From NCBI GenBank assembly GCA_905235775.1, contig CAJOMY010000038.1, forward strand, positions 1 through 26,552: a DNA stretch of 26,552 nt. The letters are read 5' to 3'. The translations under genes were made by a program, and so were the position numbers. The notes beneath the pieces are model-generated. The model did not search any database. It worked only from the letters and a program-made list of their open reading frames with translations, and was not told the origin of the DNA. Each line of letters opens with the position of its first letter. The first letter of the stretch is position 1. Below, in pieces: positions 17,057-25,304 of the stretch. The stretch is from an uncultured Bacteroidales bacterium. GTDB lineage: Bacteria; Bacteroidota; Bacteroidia; Bacteroidales; UBA932.

Positions 17057-17512
17057 ATGGACAGAGAACGGGACGATCTGCAGGCCCTGGGCCGCAAGAC
17101 CGAGTACAGCCAGGACTACAACCCCGAGGTGCTCGAGACCTTCGAGAACCGCCATCCCGGGAACGACTATTGGGTGCGTTTCAATTGTCCGGAGTTCACG
17201 ACCCTGTGTCCGATCACGGGCCAGCCGGACTTCGCGGAGATACGCATCAATTACATCCCCGACCGCCGGATGGTGGAGAGCAAGAGCCTCAAACTCTATC
17301 TCTTCAGTTTCCGCAGCCACGGCGACTTCCACGAAGACGTCGTCAACACCATCATGAAGGATCTCATCGCCCTGATGGACCCCAAATACATCGAGGTCAC
17401 GGGCTTCTTCACCCCGCGAGGCGGCATCTCCATCTACCCCTACGCCAACTACGGCCGTCCCGGCACGAAGTACGAGGTCCTCGCCGGGCAGCGCTTCGCT
17501 ACGCACGAGTAA
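17057..17512 (+). CDS. queF: NADPH-dependent 7-cyano-7-deazaguanine (preQ0) reductase, unimodular
   Basis: 151 residues, the short single-domain (YkvM-like) form. The active-site segment NCPEFTTLCPITGQPDFA contains Cys51, which forms the thioimide with preQ0, and Asp58, the proton donor. The QueF signature ESKSLKLYLFSFR (74-86) binds NADPH. It reduces the nitrile of preQ0 to preQ1, four electrons, in the queuosine tRNA modification pathway. Start chosen at 17057, 4 bases after the yhhQ stop; the frame is open further upstream but inside yhhQ. The pair forms an import-then-reduce unit. queC, queD and queE are not in the window. Confidence 0.95.
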   Translation: MDRERDDLQALGRKTEYSQDYNPEVLETFENRHPGNDYWVRFNCPEFTTLCPITGQPDFAEIRINYIPDRRMVESKSLKLYLFSFRSHGDFHEDVVNTIMKDLIALMDPKYIEVTGFFTPRGGISIYPYANYGRPGTKYEVLAGQRFATHE

Positions 17513-17515
17513 TCC

Positions 17516-17545
17516 GTCATTCCGGCCTTGCACCGGAATATTTTT
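17516..17545 (+). terminator. Terminator-like palindrome after queF (REP-like copy 2)
   Basis: GTCATTCCGG, loop CCTTGCA, CCGGAAT gives a 7-bp stem (17519-17525 with 17533-17539) followed by ATTTTT at 17540-17545. It starts 4 bases after the queF stop and resembles the palindrome at 14783-14806. Confidence 0.62.
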
Positions 17546-17546
17546 G

Positions 17547-17554
17547 TATATTTG
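17547..17554 (+). promoter_or_regulatory. Putative -7 box for the SDR gene
   Basis: TATATTTG fits TAnnTTTG and lies 30 bases before the SDR start at 17585, directly after the queF terminator. Confidence 0.5.
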
Positions 17555-17584
17555 TTCCTGACAAGTCAACAATCAGCCAAGTAT

Positions 17585-18355
17585 ATGAAGAATTACTTTG
17601 ACCTTTCCGGACGCGTCGCCGTAGTGACGGGCGCGTCCACCGGCCTGGGCCTGCAGATGGCCAAGGCTTTCGCCAGCCAGGGCGCCAACCTGGTCCTCCT
17701 TGCCCGCCGCATGAACCTCCTCGAAGAGAACGCCAAGGCGCTCAAGGAGGAATTCGGCGTGGACGCCCTTCCTTTCGCCTGCGATATCACCGACACCGAG
17801 CGGGTGAAGGCCGCCGTGGCCGCCACGATGGAGCATTTCGGCCGCGTGGACATCCTGGTCAACAATGCCGGTACGGGCTCCATGGCTCCGGCCGAGCAAA
17901 TCTCCGACGAACAGTTCAAGCGCGAGCTGGAGATCGACCTCTTCGGTTCGTTTGTCTGTGCCCGCGAGTTCGGCAAGGAGATGATCAAGGCCGGCTACGG
18001 CCGCATCATCAACATTGCCTCGATCTACGGTCTGGTAGGCAATCTGTTCCTCGGCTCAGCGCCGTACCATTCCGCCAAGGGCGGGGTTGTCAACATGACC
18101 CGCGCGCTCGCAGCCGAGTGGGGCAAGTACGGGATCACGGTCAACAGCATCTGCCCGGGCTACTTCTACACGGAGTTGTCCACGGCCACCCTCGAGACAG
18201 AGGAGTTCAAGGCGCTCGCCCAGCGAAGCATCCCGATGGGCCGTTACGGCAATGCCGGGGAGCTCGACACCGCCGCACTCTTCCTCGCCTCGCCGGCCTC
18301 GACCTACGTCACCGGCCAGAACATCGCCGTGGACGGCGGTTACACCTGTATCTAA
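17585..18355 (+). CDS. Short-chain dehydrogenase/reductase (SDR), gluconate 5-dehydrogenase-like
   Basis: 256 residues, classical SDR length. Cofactor motif TGASTGLG at 15-22, DNA-like NNAGTG in the middle, catalytic Ser146, Tyr161 and Lys165 (YHSAKGG), then NSICPGYFYTELS and the C-terminal VTGQNIAVDGGYT. The sequence fits SDRs annotated as gluconate 5-dehydrogenase or 3-oxoacyl-ACP reductase; the substrate cannot be told from sequence. The Ser-to-Tyr spacing is two residues longer than usual (LVGNLFLGSA loop). It is a monocistronic unit, with its own -7 box and a strong terminator. Start chosen at the ATG giving the family N-terminus (MKNYFDLSGRVAVVTG). Confidence 0.9.
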   Translation: MKNYFDLSGRVAVVTGASTGLGLQMAKAFASQGANLVLLARRMNLLEENAKALKEEFGVDALPFACDITDTERVKAAVAATMEHFGRVDILVNNAGTGSMAPAEQISDEQFKRELEIDLFGSFVCAREFGKEMIKAGYGRIINIASIYGLVGNLFLGSAPYHSAKGGVVNMTRALAAEWGKYGITVNSICPGYFYTELSTATLETEEFKALAQRSIPMGRYGNAGELDTAALFLASPASTYVTGQNIAVDGGYTCI

Positions 18356-18374
18356 TCCAACCCTCAAAATAACC

Positions 18375-18410
18375 AAAGGGCCGCGTTGCGTTTGTAATGC
18401 GGCCCTTTTT
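18375..18410 (+). terminator. Intrinsic terminator after the SDR gene
   Basis: AAAGGGCCGC (18375-18384) pairs with GCGGCCCTTT (18399-18408) and the T-run continues to 18410. It starts 20 bases after the stop codon. Confidence 0.85.
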
Positions 18411-18547
18411 CCTTACAAATCGGAAGCGATGGTACGCCACTAATTGTCATTTATTAATTAACCGGATACTATAATTGCCCTGGGAACAAAATTCGTAGTT
18501 AAATATCAATTAGTTACGAAATAATTTTTATTAATCAATTTTTTGAC

Positions 18548-18594
18548 TATCTTTGTCACCCGGTGCCTCCCGGTCCCCGACCGGATGACGGGAG
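18548..18594 (+). promoter_or_regulatory. acn: Putative acn-gltA promoter and structured leader
   Basis: TATCTTTG (18548-18555) fits TAnnTTTG and has a T-run (18525-18529) at about -33 spacing. It follows a very AT-rich stretch (18440-18545). The first leader bases form overlapping stems: CCGGTC/GACCGG (18570-18575 with 18579-18584) and CTCCCG/CGGGAG (18567-18572 with 18589-18594). The start codon is at 18642. Confidence 0.5.
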
Positions 18595-18641
18595 AGCCTT
18601 GATGAGTTAGTTAGTTGTGTATTATTGGTTAGAAGATCCGT

Positions 18642-20829
18642 ATGTTCGATTTGGAGACCGTCAAGTCCTTCTATGAGGGCTATGGAGAGCGGGTAGCGGC
18701 CGTCCGGCGCTTGCTGGGCAGGCCGCTGACGTTGTCGGAGAAGATCTTGTATTCCCACGTGTTCGACCCCTCTGCCCTCCGCCCGCTGAAGCGGCTGGAG
18801 GACTTCGGCGAGTTCCGTCCCGACCGCGTAGCGATGCAGGATGCGACGGCGCAGATGGCGCTGTTGCAGTTCATGAGCACGGGCCGCGAGGCCGTGAGCG
18901 TGCCGACCACGGTCCACTGCGATCATCTCATCTGCGCCCGGAAGGGCGCGGAAGCGGATCTGGCGGAGGCGCAGAAGGCGAATGCGGAGGTCTATGACTT
19001 CCTCGCTTCCGCCGCCGCCCGCTACGGCATCGGTTTCTGGAAGCCGGGTGCCGGCATCATCCATCAGATCGTCCTGGAGAACTATGCCTTCCCGGGCGGC
19101 ATGATGGTCGGGACGGACTCCCATACACCCAATGCGGGCGGCATGGGCATGTTGGCGGTCGGCGTGGGCGGCGCCGATGCGGTGGATGTGATGACGGGCA
19201 TGCCCTGGGAGCTCCGGATGCCGCGCATCATCGGCGTGCGCCTGACCGGCTCGCTCAAGGGCTGGGCCACGCCCAAGGACGTCATCCTCAAGCTCGCCGG
19301 CATGTTGACCGTCAAGGGCGGTACCAACGCCATTCTTGAATATTTCGGCCCCGGCACGGAGAACCTCTCCTGCACCGGCAAGGCCACCATCTGCAATATG
19401 GGCGCCGAGGTCGGCGCCACGAGTTCCATCTTCCCCTACGGGGTGCACATCGCGGAGTATCTTATGGCTACGGGCCGGCGGGAGGTCGCCGCACTGGCGT
19501 CTTCGATGTGCTGCGAGCTGCGAGCGGACGACGCCGTGGTCGCGCACCCCGAGCAGTACTACGACGAAGTCGTGCAGATCAACCTGTCCGAGCTGGAGCC
19601 GTATATCAACGGCCCGTACACGCCGGACGCCGCCTGTGCGCTGGGCGGGATCAAGGACCGCCAGGCGCGCGAGCATTTCCCGCAGCAGGTGGAGGTGAGC
19701 CTGATCGGCTCCTGCACCAATTCCTCCTATCAGGACCTGGCCTGTGCCGCCTCCGTGGCCCGCGCGGCGCTGGATGCGGGCTTGCAGCCCAAGGCCAGGC
19801 TGCTGGTGGTGCCCGGCAGCGCGCAGATCCGCGCCACGGCGGGACGGCCTGCTCGATTCCCTGCGGGAGGCCGGCGCGACCGTGATGGCGAACGCCTGCG
19901 GCCCTTGTATCGGCCAGTGGGAGCGCGAGACGGACGACCCGACGCGCCCGAATACCATCATCACGAGTTTCAACCGCAATTTCGCGAAGCGCGCCGACGG
20001 CAACCCCGAGACGCGCGCCTTCATCACCTCTCCGTCGATGGCGGTGGCCCTCGCCTTTGCCGGCCGGCTGGACTTCGATCCCCGCTCGGAGACGGTGGAC
20101 GGCGTGTGGATGCGCGCACCCCGCTGCCTCGAACTGCCCGCGCAGGGCTTCGTACCCGACACGTCGGGCTACGTGGCTCCGCAGCCCGGCAGCCCGGAGC
20201 CGGTCATTGCGCCCGACAGCAAGCGCCTGCAGCGCCTGGAGCCCTTCGCCCCGTGGGACGGCAAGGACCTCGCCGGTCTGCCGCTGCTGATCAAGGTCAA
20301 GGGCAAGTGCACCACGGACCACATCTCCATGGCCGGCCCGTGGCTGAAATACCGCGGCCACCTGGAGAATATCTCCGACAACCTGCTGATGGGGGCGACC
20401 GACGCCTTCACCGGCAAGTCCGGCCCCGTGGCGCCGCGCGCCCGGGCCCTGCGCGACGCCGGCCCCGGCAGCATCGTCGTGGCCGAAGACAACTACGGCG
20501 AGGGCTCCAGCCGCGAGCATGCGGCGATGGAGCCGCGCTATCTGGGCGTGCGCGTCGTACTCGCCAAGAGCTTTGCGCGCATCCATGAGACCAATCTGAA
20601 GAAGCAGGGCGTGCTCGCCCTGACTTTTGCCAATCCCACGGACTACGCCAAGGTCCGCGCCGGCGACAAGCTGGACGTCCTCTGCTCCGGTATCACGCCC
20701 GGCCATCCCGTCCCTGTGATAATCCAGCATGAAAATGGCGCGCAGGAGCGCATCCAGGCCCGCCACAGTTACACCCAGCAGCAACTCGACTGGTTCCGGG
20801 CGGGTTCTGCGCTCAACACCCTCACGTAG
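18642..20829 (+). pseudogene. acn: Aconitate hydratase (aconitase), interrupted by one frameshift near 19839
   Basis: Two reading frames together give a full aconitase. Frame 1 (18642 to about 19838) encodes residues 1-399, with MVGTDSHTPNAGG, GATSSIFPYG and iron-sulfur Cys358 in GSCTNSSYQD, up to VVPGSAQIRAT. The protein continues in the +1 frame from RDGLLDSLREAGATV at 19840, with the other two cluster cysteines in NACGPCIGQW (codons 19897 and 19906), TSFNRNF, the swivel domain and the active-site GEGSSREHAAMEPR, ending at 20829. Family members have about two residues between RAT and RDG where one base is present here, so a net loss of five bases fits best. Without correction, frame 1 runs out of family sequence and stops at 20588. 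It isomerises citrate to isocitrate and is followed after 2 bases by gltA. This may be a true mutation or a sequence error; the conserved remainder argues for recent origin. Confidence 0.9.
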
Positions 20830-20831
20830 CC

Positions 20832-22190
20832 ATGACCACGAAGACCAAGAAAGAATTCCTCATCTACAAGCTCTCCGAGGAGATGAAAGGGAGTACCCGG
20901 ATGGACCCGGATCTCTTCAAGAAGCTGGATGTCAAGCGCGGCCTCCGCAACGAGGACGGCACCGGCGTGCTGGTCGGACTGACCAACATCGGCAACGTCG
21001 TGGGCTACGACCGCAAGAGCGACGGTAGCATCGAGCCCATCGATGGACGCCTCTATTTCCGGGGCTATGAGGTCAAGGACCTCGTCCATGCCATCATGGC
21101 CGAGAAGCGTTTCGGCTACGAGGAGATCTGCTTCCTGCTCCTGTCCGGCCGCCTGCCGGACGCGGAGGAGCTCCAGGCCTTCCAGGACCTGATCTTCGAG
21201 AACATGCCCCTGGAGCAGAAGACCATCCTGCACATCATCGAGCTGGAAGGGGACGACATCATGAACATCCTCGCGCGCAGCGTGATGGAGTTCTACACCT
21301 TCGACGAGAACCCGGACGACGTGTCCCGCGACAACCTGATGCGCCAGAGCATCGAGCTGATCTCGAAGTTCCCGACCACGATCGCCTACGCCTACAACAT
21401 GTACCGGCACCACCATCACGGCCGCTCGCTGCATATCCGCGACGCCCAGCCGGGCCTGTCGCTGGCGGAGAATTTCCTCTATATGCTCAAAGGCTCCGAC
21501 TACACGGCCCTGGACGCCCGCACGCTCGACCTGCTGCTCATCCTTCACTCCGAGCACGGCGGCGGCAACAACTCCACCTTCACCGTCCGCGTGACTTCGT
21601 CCACGGGCACGGACACCTTCTCTTCCATCGCGGCCGGCATCGGCTCGCTGAAGGGTCCCAAGCACGGCGGTGCGAACCTCAAGGTCTGCGACATGCTGGA
21701 CTTCATGAAGAAGGATATCCGCGACTGGACGGACGAGGAGGAAATCGCCGCCTGCGTGCGACGCCTGCTCGCCAGGACGGCTTTCGACGGATCCGGTCTG
21801 GTGTACGGCATCGGCCACGCGGTCTATACCAAGTCCGACCCGCGCGCCGTCCTGCTGAAGGAAATGGCGTACGAACTTGCCGCCGAGAAAGGCCGGCTCG
21901 ATGAGCTGGAATTCATGGAGCGCATCGAGAAAGTGGCCATCAAGACGATCTATGCCGTCAAGGGGAAGGGCAAGACGCTCTGCGCCAACGTAGACTTCTA
22001 CTCCGGCTTCGTCTATGACCTGATCGGCATCCCGCGCGAGATCTACACGTCACTCTTCGCCATGGCCCGAATCGTGGGCTGGTGCGCCCACCGCAATGAG
22101 GAGCTCAACTTCGAAGGCCGCCGCATCATCCGCCCCGCCTACCGCTGCGTCACTGACGAGAAGCCCTACGTGGCGATGGAGGAGCGTTAA
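20832..22190 (+). CDS. gltA: Citrate synthase
   Basis: 452 residues. Active-site blocks are HSEHGGGNNSTFTVRVTSS (His239 and His242 region), GPKHGGAN, YGIGHAVYTKSDPRA with the catalytic His, and LCANVDFYSGFVY with the catalytic Asp. It condenses oxaloacetate and acetyl-CoA to citrate. It begins 2 bases after the aconitase stop, so the two form an operon for the oxidative entry to 2-oxoglutarate; isocitrate dehydrogenase is not between them. The last 69 coding bases before the final TAA (22118-22186) recur at 25305-25373. The gene itself is intact, ending MEER. Confidence 0.96.
   Translation: MTTKTKKEFLIYKLSEEMKGSTRMDPDLFKKLDVKRGLRNEDGTGVLVGLTNIGNVVGYDRKSDGSIEPIDGRLYFRGYEVKDLVHAIMAEKRFGYEEICFLLLSGRLPDAEELQAFQDLIFENMPLEQKTILHIIELEGDDIMNILARSVMEFYTFDENPDDVSRDNLMRQSIELISKFPTTIAYAYNMYRHHHHGRSLHIRDAQPGLSLAENFLYMLKGSDYTALDARTLDLLLILHSEHGGGNNSTFTVRVTSSTGTDTFSSIAAGIGSLKGPKHGGANLKVCDMLDFMKKDIRDWTDEEEIAACVRRLLARTAFDGSGLVYGIGHAVYTKSDPRAVLLKEMAYELAAEKGRLDELEFMERIEKVAIKTIYAVKGKGKTLCANVDFYSGFVYDLIGIPREIYTSLFAMARIVGWCAHRNEELNFEGRRIIRPAYRCVTDEKPYVAMEER
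22118..22186 (+). repeat. Left copy of 69-bp direct repeat (3' end of gltA)
   Basis: Identical to 25305-25373 except C22148 against T25335, which is silent (TGC/TGT, Cys). It covers the gltA codons from within GRRIIRPAY to the last Arg. Sequence on both sides is unrelated between the copies, so the repeat ends are sharp. Interpreted as an attachment-site-like duplication at the gltA 3' end. Confidence 0.9.
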
Positions 22191-22202
22191 AGTCTTGGTG
22201 CG

Positions 22203-22943
22203 TTATCTGTCAAAATGGATTTGCGTGGTAGTCTTGAAAACATGATTTGATTCTTCATCATCAACAATGAAATTCAAGCTCAACGGAATTTCAAGGGTGA
22301 TACAAAAGTCATCCGGCATGTCCTGTGGAATGGCATCAAATACGAAAGAAGCAATCGGAATCTTGCCCAGTTGTCTTTGCATGGAGAAACCGACATGCAG
22401 ATAATCCCGAATATTCATACCAATTTCAGCTTTTCCAATATATTCAAACCTTGGGAAAGAGGCCAAAATCATATTTCTTGTATTGATTTCTTGCAAAACC
22501 ACATGATCTGAAAGATCTGTGCCCGGAGTCTTGCCAAAAAGCATTTTGTCAGAAAAGACTTTTACTTCAGAAACGATTCCGGCTCGGAGTAAATTTGGAC
22601 CATAAAACGTATGCATGAAGTCAGGATCTTTCGTAACTGATTCTTTAAAGTTGCTGAGATCAGAAGGATCTACCATTTCCTCCTCAAAGAGCCATGGATC
22701 GGCAGCTTCTGTGCCATATAGATAAAAAGCGAAGCTGCTCTTATCCGTCTCCTTTCCCAGAGTATGGAACATATCGATATTATTCCATTGCGTAAGTCCG
22801 AATGATATGGACCGGGGCGATTCTATGGTGAAAACGTCCAAACCTGTTAACGGACCCATTTTGCATGATATGAGCGGCAGACCTGATACACTGATGATGA
22901 ATATCCGGCACAGCACTTTTTTTACGGTATTATTCGAAATCAT
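22203..22943 (-). CDS. Lipoprotein of unknown function, paired with C10 peptidase
   Basis: 246 residues with an N-terminal hydrophobic stretch and PLISC lipobox (Cys27). I do not recognise the family. The rest looks like a beta-rich domain without catalytic signature; the C-terminal half has alternating patterns such as FVFDAIPQ and CITLEIPLSLNFIVDDEE. Its start overlaps the end of the C10 peptidase gene by 14 bases, so translation is probably coupled. C10 proteases in Bacteroides and Streptococcus are often encoded beside inhibitors, so an inhibitor or partner role is possible but unproven. The stop is 12 bases from the convergent gltA stop. Confidence 0.75.
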   Translation of the reverse strand: MISNNTVKKVLCRIFIISVSGLPLISCKMGPLTGLDVFTIESPRSISFGLTQWNNIDMFHTLGKETDKSSFAFYLYGTEAADPWLFEEEMVDPSDLSNFKESVTKDPDFMHTFYGPNLLRAGIVSEVKVFSDKMLFGKTPGTDLSDHVVLQEINTRNMILASFPRFEYIGKAEIGMNIRDYLHVGFSMQRQLGKIPIASFVFDAIPQDMPDDFCITLEIPLSLNFIVDDEESNHVFKTTTQIHFDR

Positions 22944-24357
22944 AAATCATTTTTCTTTGGAACAAAAAGTTGTAGTCCTCATTTACATTCCAGGCTCCAT
23001 TTGGAGAAAATAGCACATCATCTCCAGAGTAGGCCCCCCATCCCCAATTAAAACCAACCATCATCAGTTCTTGAGTTGTAGTTGAAAGTACTGTATAGTT
23101 GTCGGGAGGAAGTGGATGTGGTAAATCAGGGAAATCGTAGATAAATGTATAGACTGTATAATATCTTGTTACTATTTGAGTGCACCTGTCCGCTATAAAA
23201 CAATGTCCTGCGAACCAAGGGATGAAATCCAACAGGGGATCGTATGTGTATGCTGAAACTATGACAGGAATCCTTTTGTTAATACTATTTTTCAAGAGTT
23301 CGCTATTGTAGTTTGTACGGGTACAGGTCAATCCATAAGGTAAAAAAACATCATCAGGAAGATCAGCATCATCGGCACCTGAACCTTCATTATCGTATTC
23401 AATTAATAGTTTTGCTCCAATATCGGATATGAGTAATGATGCATATCCTTGCGGATCTCCAGTTGGATACATAGATTCCCAAGTGTAGGATGTGAAGTCG
23501 TAGAATGTGCTCGAATAATTCCCAACTGTGCCCAAGCATGATCCGGCGGAGGGGCTGTACTGCGGTTTGCCTAATTTGTTGTGAAGATAAAACATCTCTT
23601 GGGCGGCAGCTATAGGGACACATCCTGCAGGAGCTCTTTGTCCCGACCCGTCAGACTTTAACGGACAATACTGATTGAAAGGGGAATCTTGCCCCCAATG
23701 GGTTGTTAGAAGATGTCCCGTGTCCTCAGGAGTGCCATCGTCATGGTACTGATAAAATACTTCCCAATGTCCCGAGTCATATACGACGGGCGCCACTTTT
23801 GTTTCTGGAGTTTGAAAAAGACTGATATAATCAGGGGCGGCAGTAACCATCAACCAAAACTCCAAGCAGGAATCCTCTTGAGTACAAGGAAACTCCATAT
23901 TTTTATAGTAATCTTCTTCAAAATGTCTTCTGTAGTAAATATCTTCGCTCAGACCAGTAATCCAAGCTTTCATACTTGGGTTCAGGGCCTCATATTCAAA
24001 ATCGCCATACTCGGATTTTCCCAGAATAATGGGTCCTCTTTTGTCGGACGAAATCATATCCCAGCCATTTTCATATTCAATGATGTAGTAGGAGATTTCG
24101 TCTTTATATGGAATTGTTTCGACATGGGTAACTTTCCCACGTTTAGGATCTGTTTCTCCAACTTCCAGGAAATTTATGTAAGAATTAATGTCTCTCTCGG
24201 TTACTGAATAATCAGAAATCCCTCGAATAAGGGAGGCCTTTGTGTCTTGGTTACCTGATAGAGTATCTATCCCAGCTTCTAATAATGGCGGGGAATACAG
24301 CGTTTTGGTGCAACTAATAATTAGAAGAAGACCGATGAGCAGACACTTATTTTGCAT
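22930..24357 (-). CDS. Family C10 (streptopain-like) cysteine protease lipoprotein
   Basis: 475 residues. Signal peptide with LIISC (Cys16). About 40-125 matches the Spi-type inhibitory prodomain (YYIIEYENGWDMISSDKR, ILGKSEYGDFEYE). The mature C10 domain begins near LLTTHWGQDSPFNQYCP. Catalytic Cys246 is in APAGCVPIAAAQEM, His385 in FAGHCFIADRC, and the Asn/Trp pair in GFNWGWGAY (437-438). All catalytic positions are present. It should be a secreted, prodomain-regulated protease at the cell surface. Members include SpeB of Streptococcus and Bfp proteases of B. fragilis. It is AT-rich, lies inside the gltA-flanked insert, and its upstream region is limited to 75 bases before the IS end at 24433. 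Cys387 next to the His is unusual in my recollection. Confidence 0.9.
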   Translation of the reverse strand: MQNKCLLIGLLLIISCTKTLYSPPLLEAGIDTLSGNQDTKASLIRGISDYSVTERDINSYINFLEVGETDPKRGKVTHVETIPYKDEISYYIIEYENGWDMISSDKRGPIILGKSEYGDFEYEALNPSMKAWITGLSEDIYYRRHFEEDYYKNMEFPCTQEDSCLEFWLMVTAAPDYISLFQTPETKVAPVVYDSGHWEVFYQYHDDGTPEDTGHLLTTHWGQDSPFNQYCPLKSDGSGQRAPAGCVPIAAAQEMFYLHNKLGKPQYSPSAGSCLGTVGNYSSTFYDFTSYTWESMYPTGDPQGYASLLISDIGAKLLIEYDNEGSGADDADLPDDVFLPYGLTCTRTNYNSELLKNSINKRIPVIVSAYTYDPLLDFIPWFAGHCFIADRCTQIVTRYYTVYTFIYDFPDLPHPLPPDNYTVLSTTTQELMMVGFNWGWGAYSGDDVLFSPNGAWNVNEDYNFLFQRKMIYDFE

Positions 24358-24432
24358 AACGTAACAATTTTCAATAGGTCCTTAAATATAAGAATTATAA
24401 TGACAATCTTGTTCTAATTTTGCATTTTTTAA

Positions 24433-24448
24433 CCTGAATTATTCATAG
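24433..24448 (+). repeat. Left terminal inverted repeat of the IS
   Basis: CCTGAATTATTCATAG. Matches the right end at 15 of 16 positions. The CCT start is usual for IS1380-type ends. Confidence 0.75.
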
Positions 24449-24538
24449 AAAAAGGCGAGATTTCCTTGTAACCATTTGGTAATCAGGAAAATAAGTGTTA
24501 TGTTTGTAAAGCAAAAAAAAAACATTTATCATCTCGCC

Positions 24539-24970
24539 ATGGACAAAGGTACAACACCTGCCGCTGATTTCCAAACGGAAAACCTTCTTTTTGACCTCGA
24601 ACCCGTATCCGGGAAGAAAGTTACTGCCGATTTCACTGCTCCGGCGCTATCCTTCTTCGGTGGGTTGGCCCTGCTCCGGGAGTATGAGGGCACCGCAAAA
24701 ATCCTCGATAGAATCACCTCTTGCCTGCATGATAACCGCAATCCGAAATTCATCGTTCATCCTCTTGCGGAGATGATTCGCCAGCGAGTGTTCCAGATTG
24801 CCGCCGGATACGAAGATGCTGATGACTGCGACCGTTTCCGGGGTGACAGCATCCTGAAAATGTGCTGCGGACGCCGCCCTGAGGATGAAATTGACCTCTG
24901 TTCTCAGCCGACCATGACCCGCGAACGGGTCTTCATCCTGCAGCGATTGCGACATCTGCCTGCCGCCTGA
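24539..24970 (+). pseudogene. IS1380-family transposase, N-terminal fragment
   Basis: 144 codons from the ATG at 24539, which is preceded by an A-rich run. The family region FFGGLALLREYE...MIRQRVFQIAAGYEDADDCDR...SQPTMTR is clear (about residues 35-128). After TMTR the frame runs into RERVFILQRLRHLPAA and stops, whereas IS1380 transposases continue for about 300 residues with the DDE catalytic domain. The catalytic core is therefore absent and the gene cannot encode an active transposase. A stem (GGCGAGAT 24454-24461 with ATCTCGCC 24531-24538) would fold the leader up to the start codon. Confidence 0.82.
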
Positions 24971-25191
24971 CACGCAAAAATGGTTCATGACAACACGCTT
25001 CACGCCCACTGGGCGAAGCACTGCTGCACTCGGAAAAGCCGAGAATAGCCCGGATCGGCGCAATGTGACGCTGAAATCCTCCCTGGGGAGATCAATCAGG
25101 TGCATCCAGAATGGCAAAACCGGGAAAATCTGTGTGGCTCCGGGTGCCGGTAACGGGGCTATTCCACAATTAAGCTACCGGAATGGTCGCA

Positions 25192-25207
25192 CTATGAATA
25201 ATACAGG
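25192..25207 (-). repeat. Right terminal inverted repeat of the IS
   Basis: CTATGAATAATACAGG, reverse complement of the left end with one mismatch. Beyond it, TTA on the right mirrors TTA on the left, extending the outward similarity to TAA/TTA bases that are more likely target sequence. Confidence 0.75.
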
Positions 25208-25304
25208 TTAGGGTAGGGGTGTAATAGCAACTTAACCTGCCATGCGGTTCGCAGAGGGATTGATTTTGCTTTCATTAAGGGTTGGATTGTGACAACCTGA
25301 TGCT

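Larger units (their letters stand above)
24433..25207 (+). mobile_element. Internally deleted IS1380-family insertion sequence
   Basis: CCTGAATTATTCATAG at 24433-24448 is the reverse complement, with one mismatch, of CTATGAATAATACAGG at 25192-25207. Flanking tetranucleotides are TTAA (24429-24432) and TTAG (25208-25211), compatible with a decayed 4-bp target duplication. Inside is the N-terminal part of an IS1380-like transposase. The element spans about 775 bp, around half of what a full transposase of this family needs, so the middle is missing. Confidence 0.78.
22187..25304. mobile_element. AT-rich accessory insert bracketed by gltA 3'-end repeats
   Basis: About 3.1 kb between the two 69-bp repeats. 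Its protease and lipoprotein genes are visibly AT-rich against the GC-rich neighbours. It also contains a decayed IS1380-type element. No integrase gene is present, so this may be the remnant of a larger integrated element, or the product of a duplication. The boundaries are those of the repeats. Confidence 0.6.

Noticed and set aside
19830..19850. Programmed ribosomal frameshift in aconitase
   Set aside because: No slippery heptamer or run is present at the junction, and family spacing calls for missing bases rather than a reading shift.
24987..25211. 74-codon open frame in the right part of the IS
   Set aside because: It runs through the terminal inverted repeat, has no recognised similarity and no ribosome-binding site; more likely decayed IS sequence.
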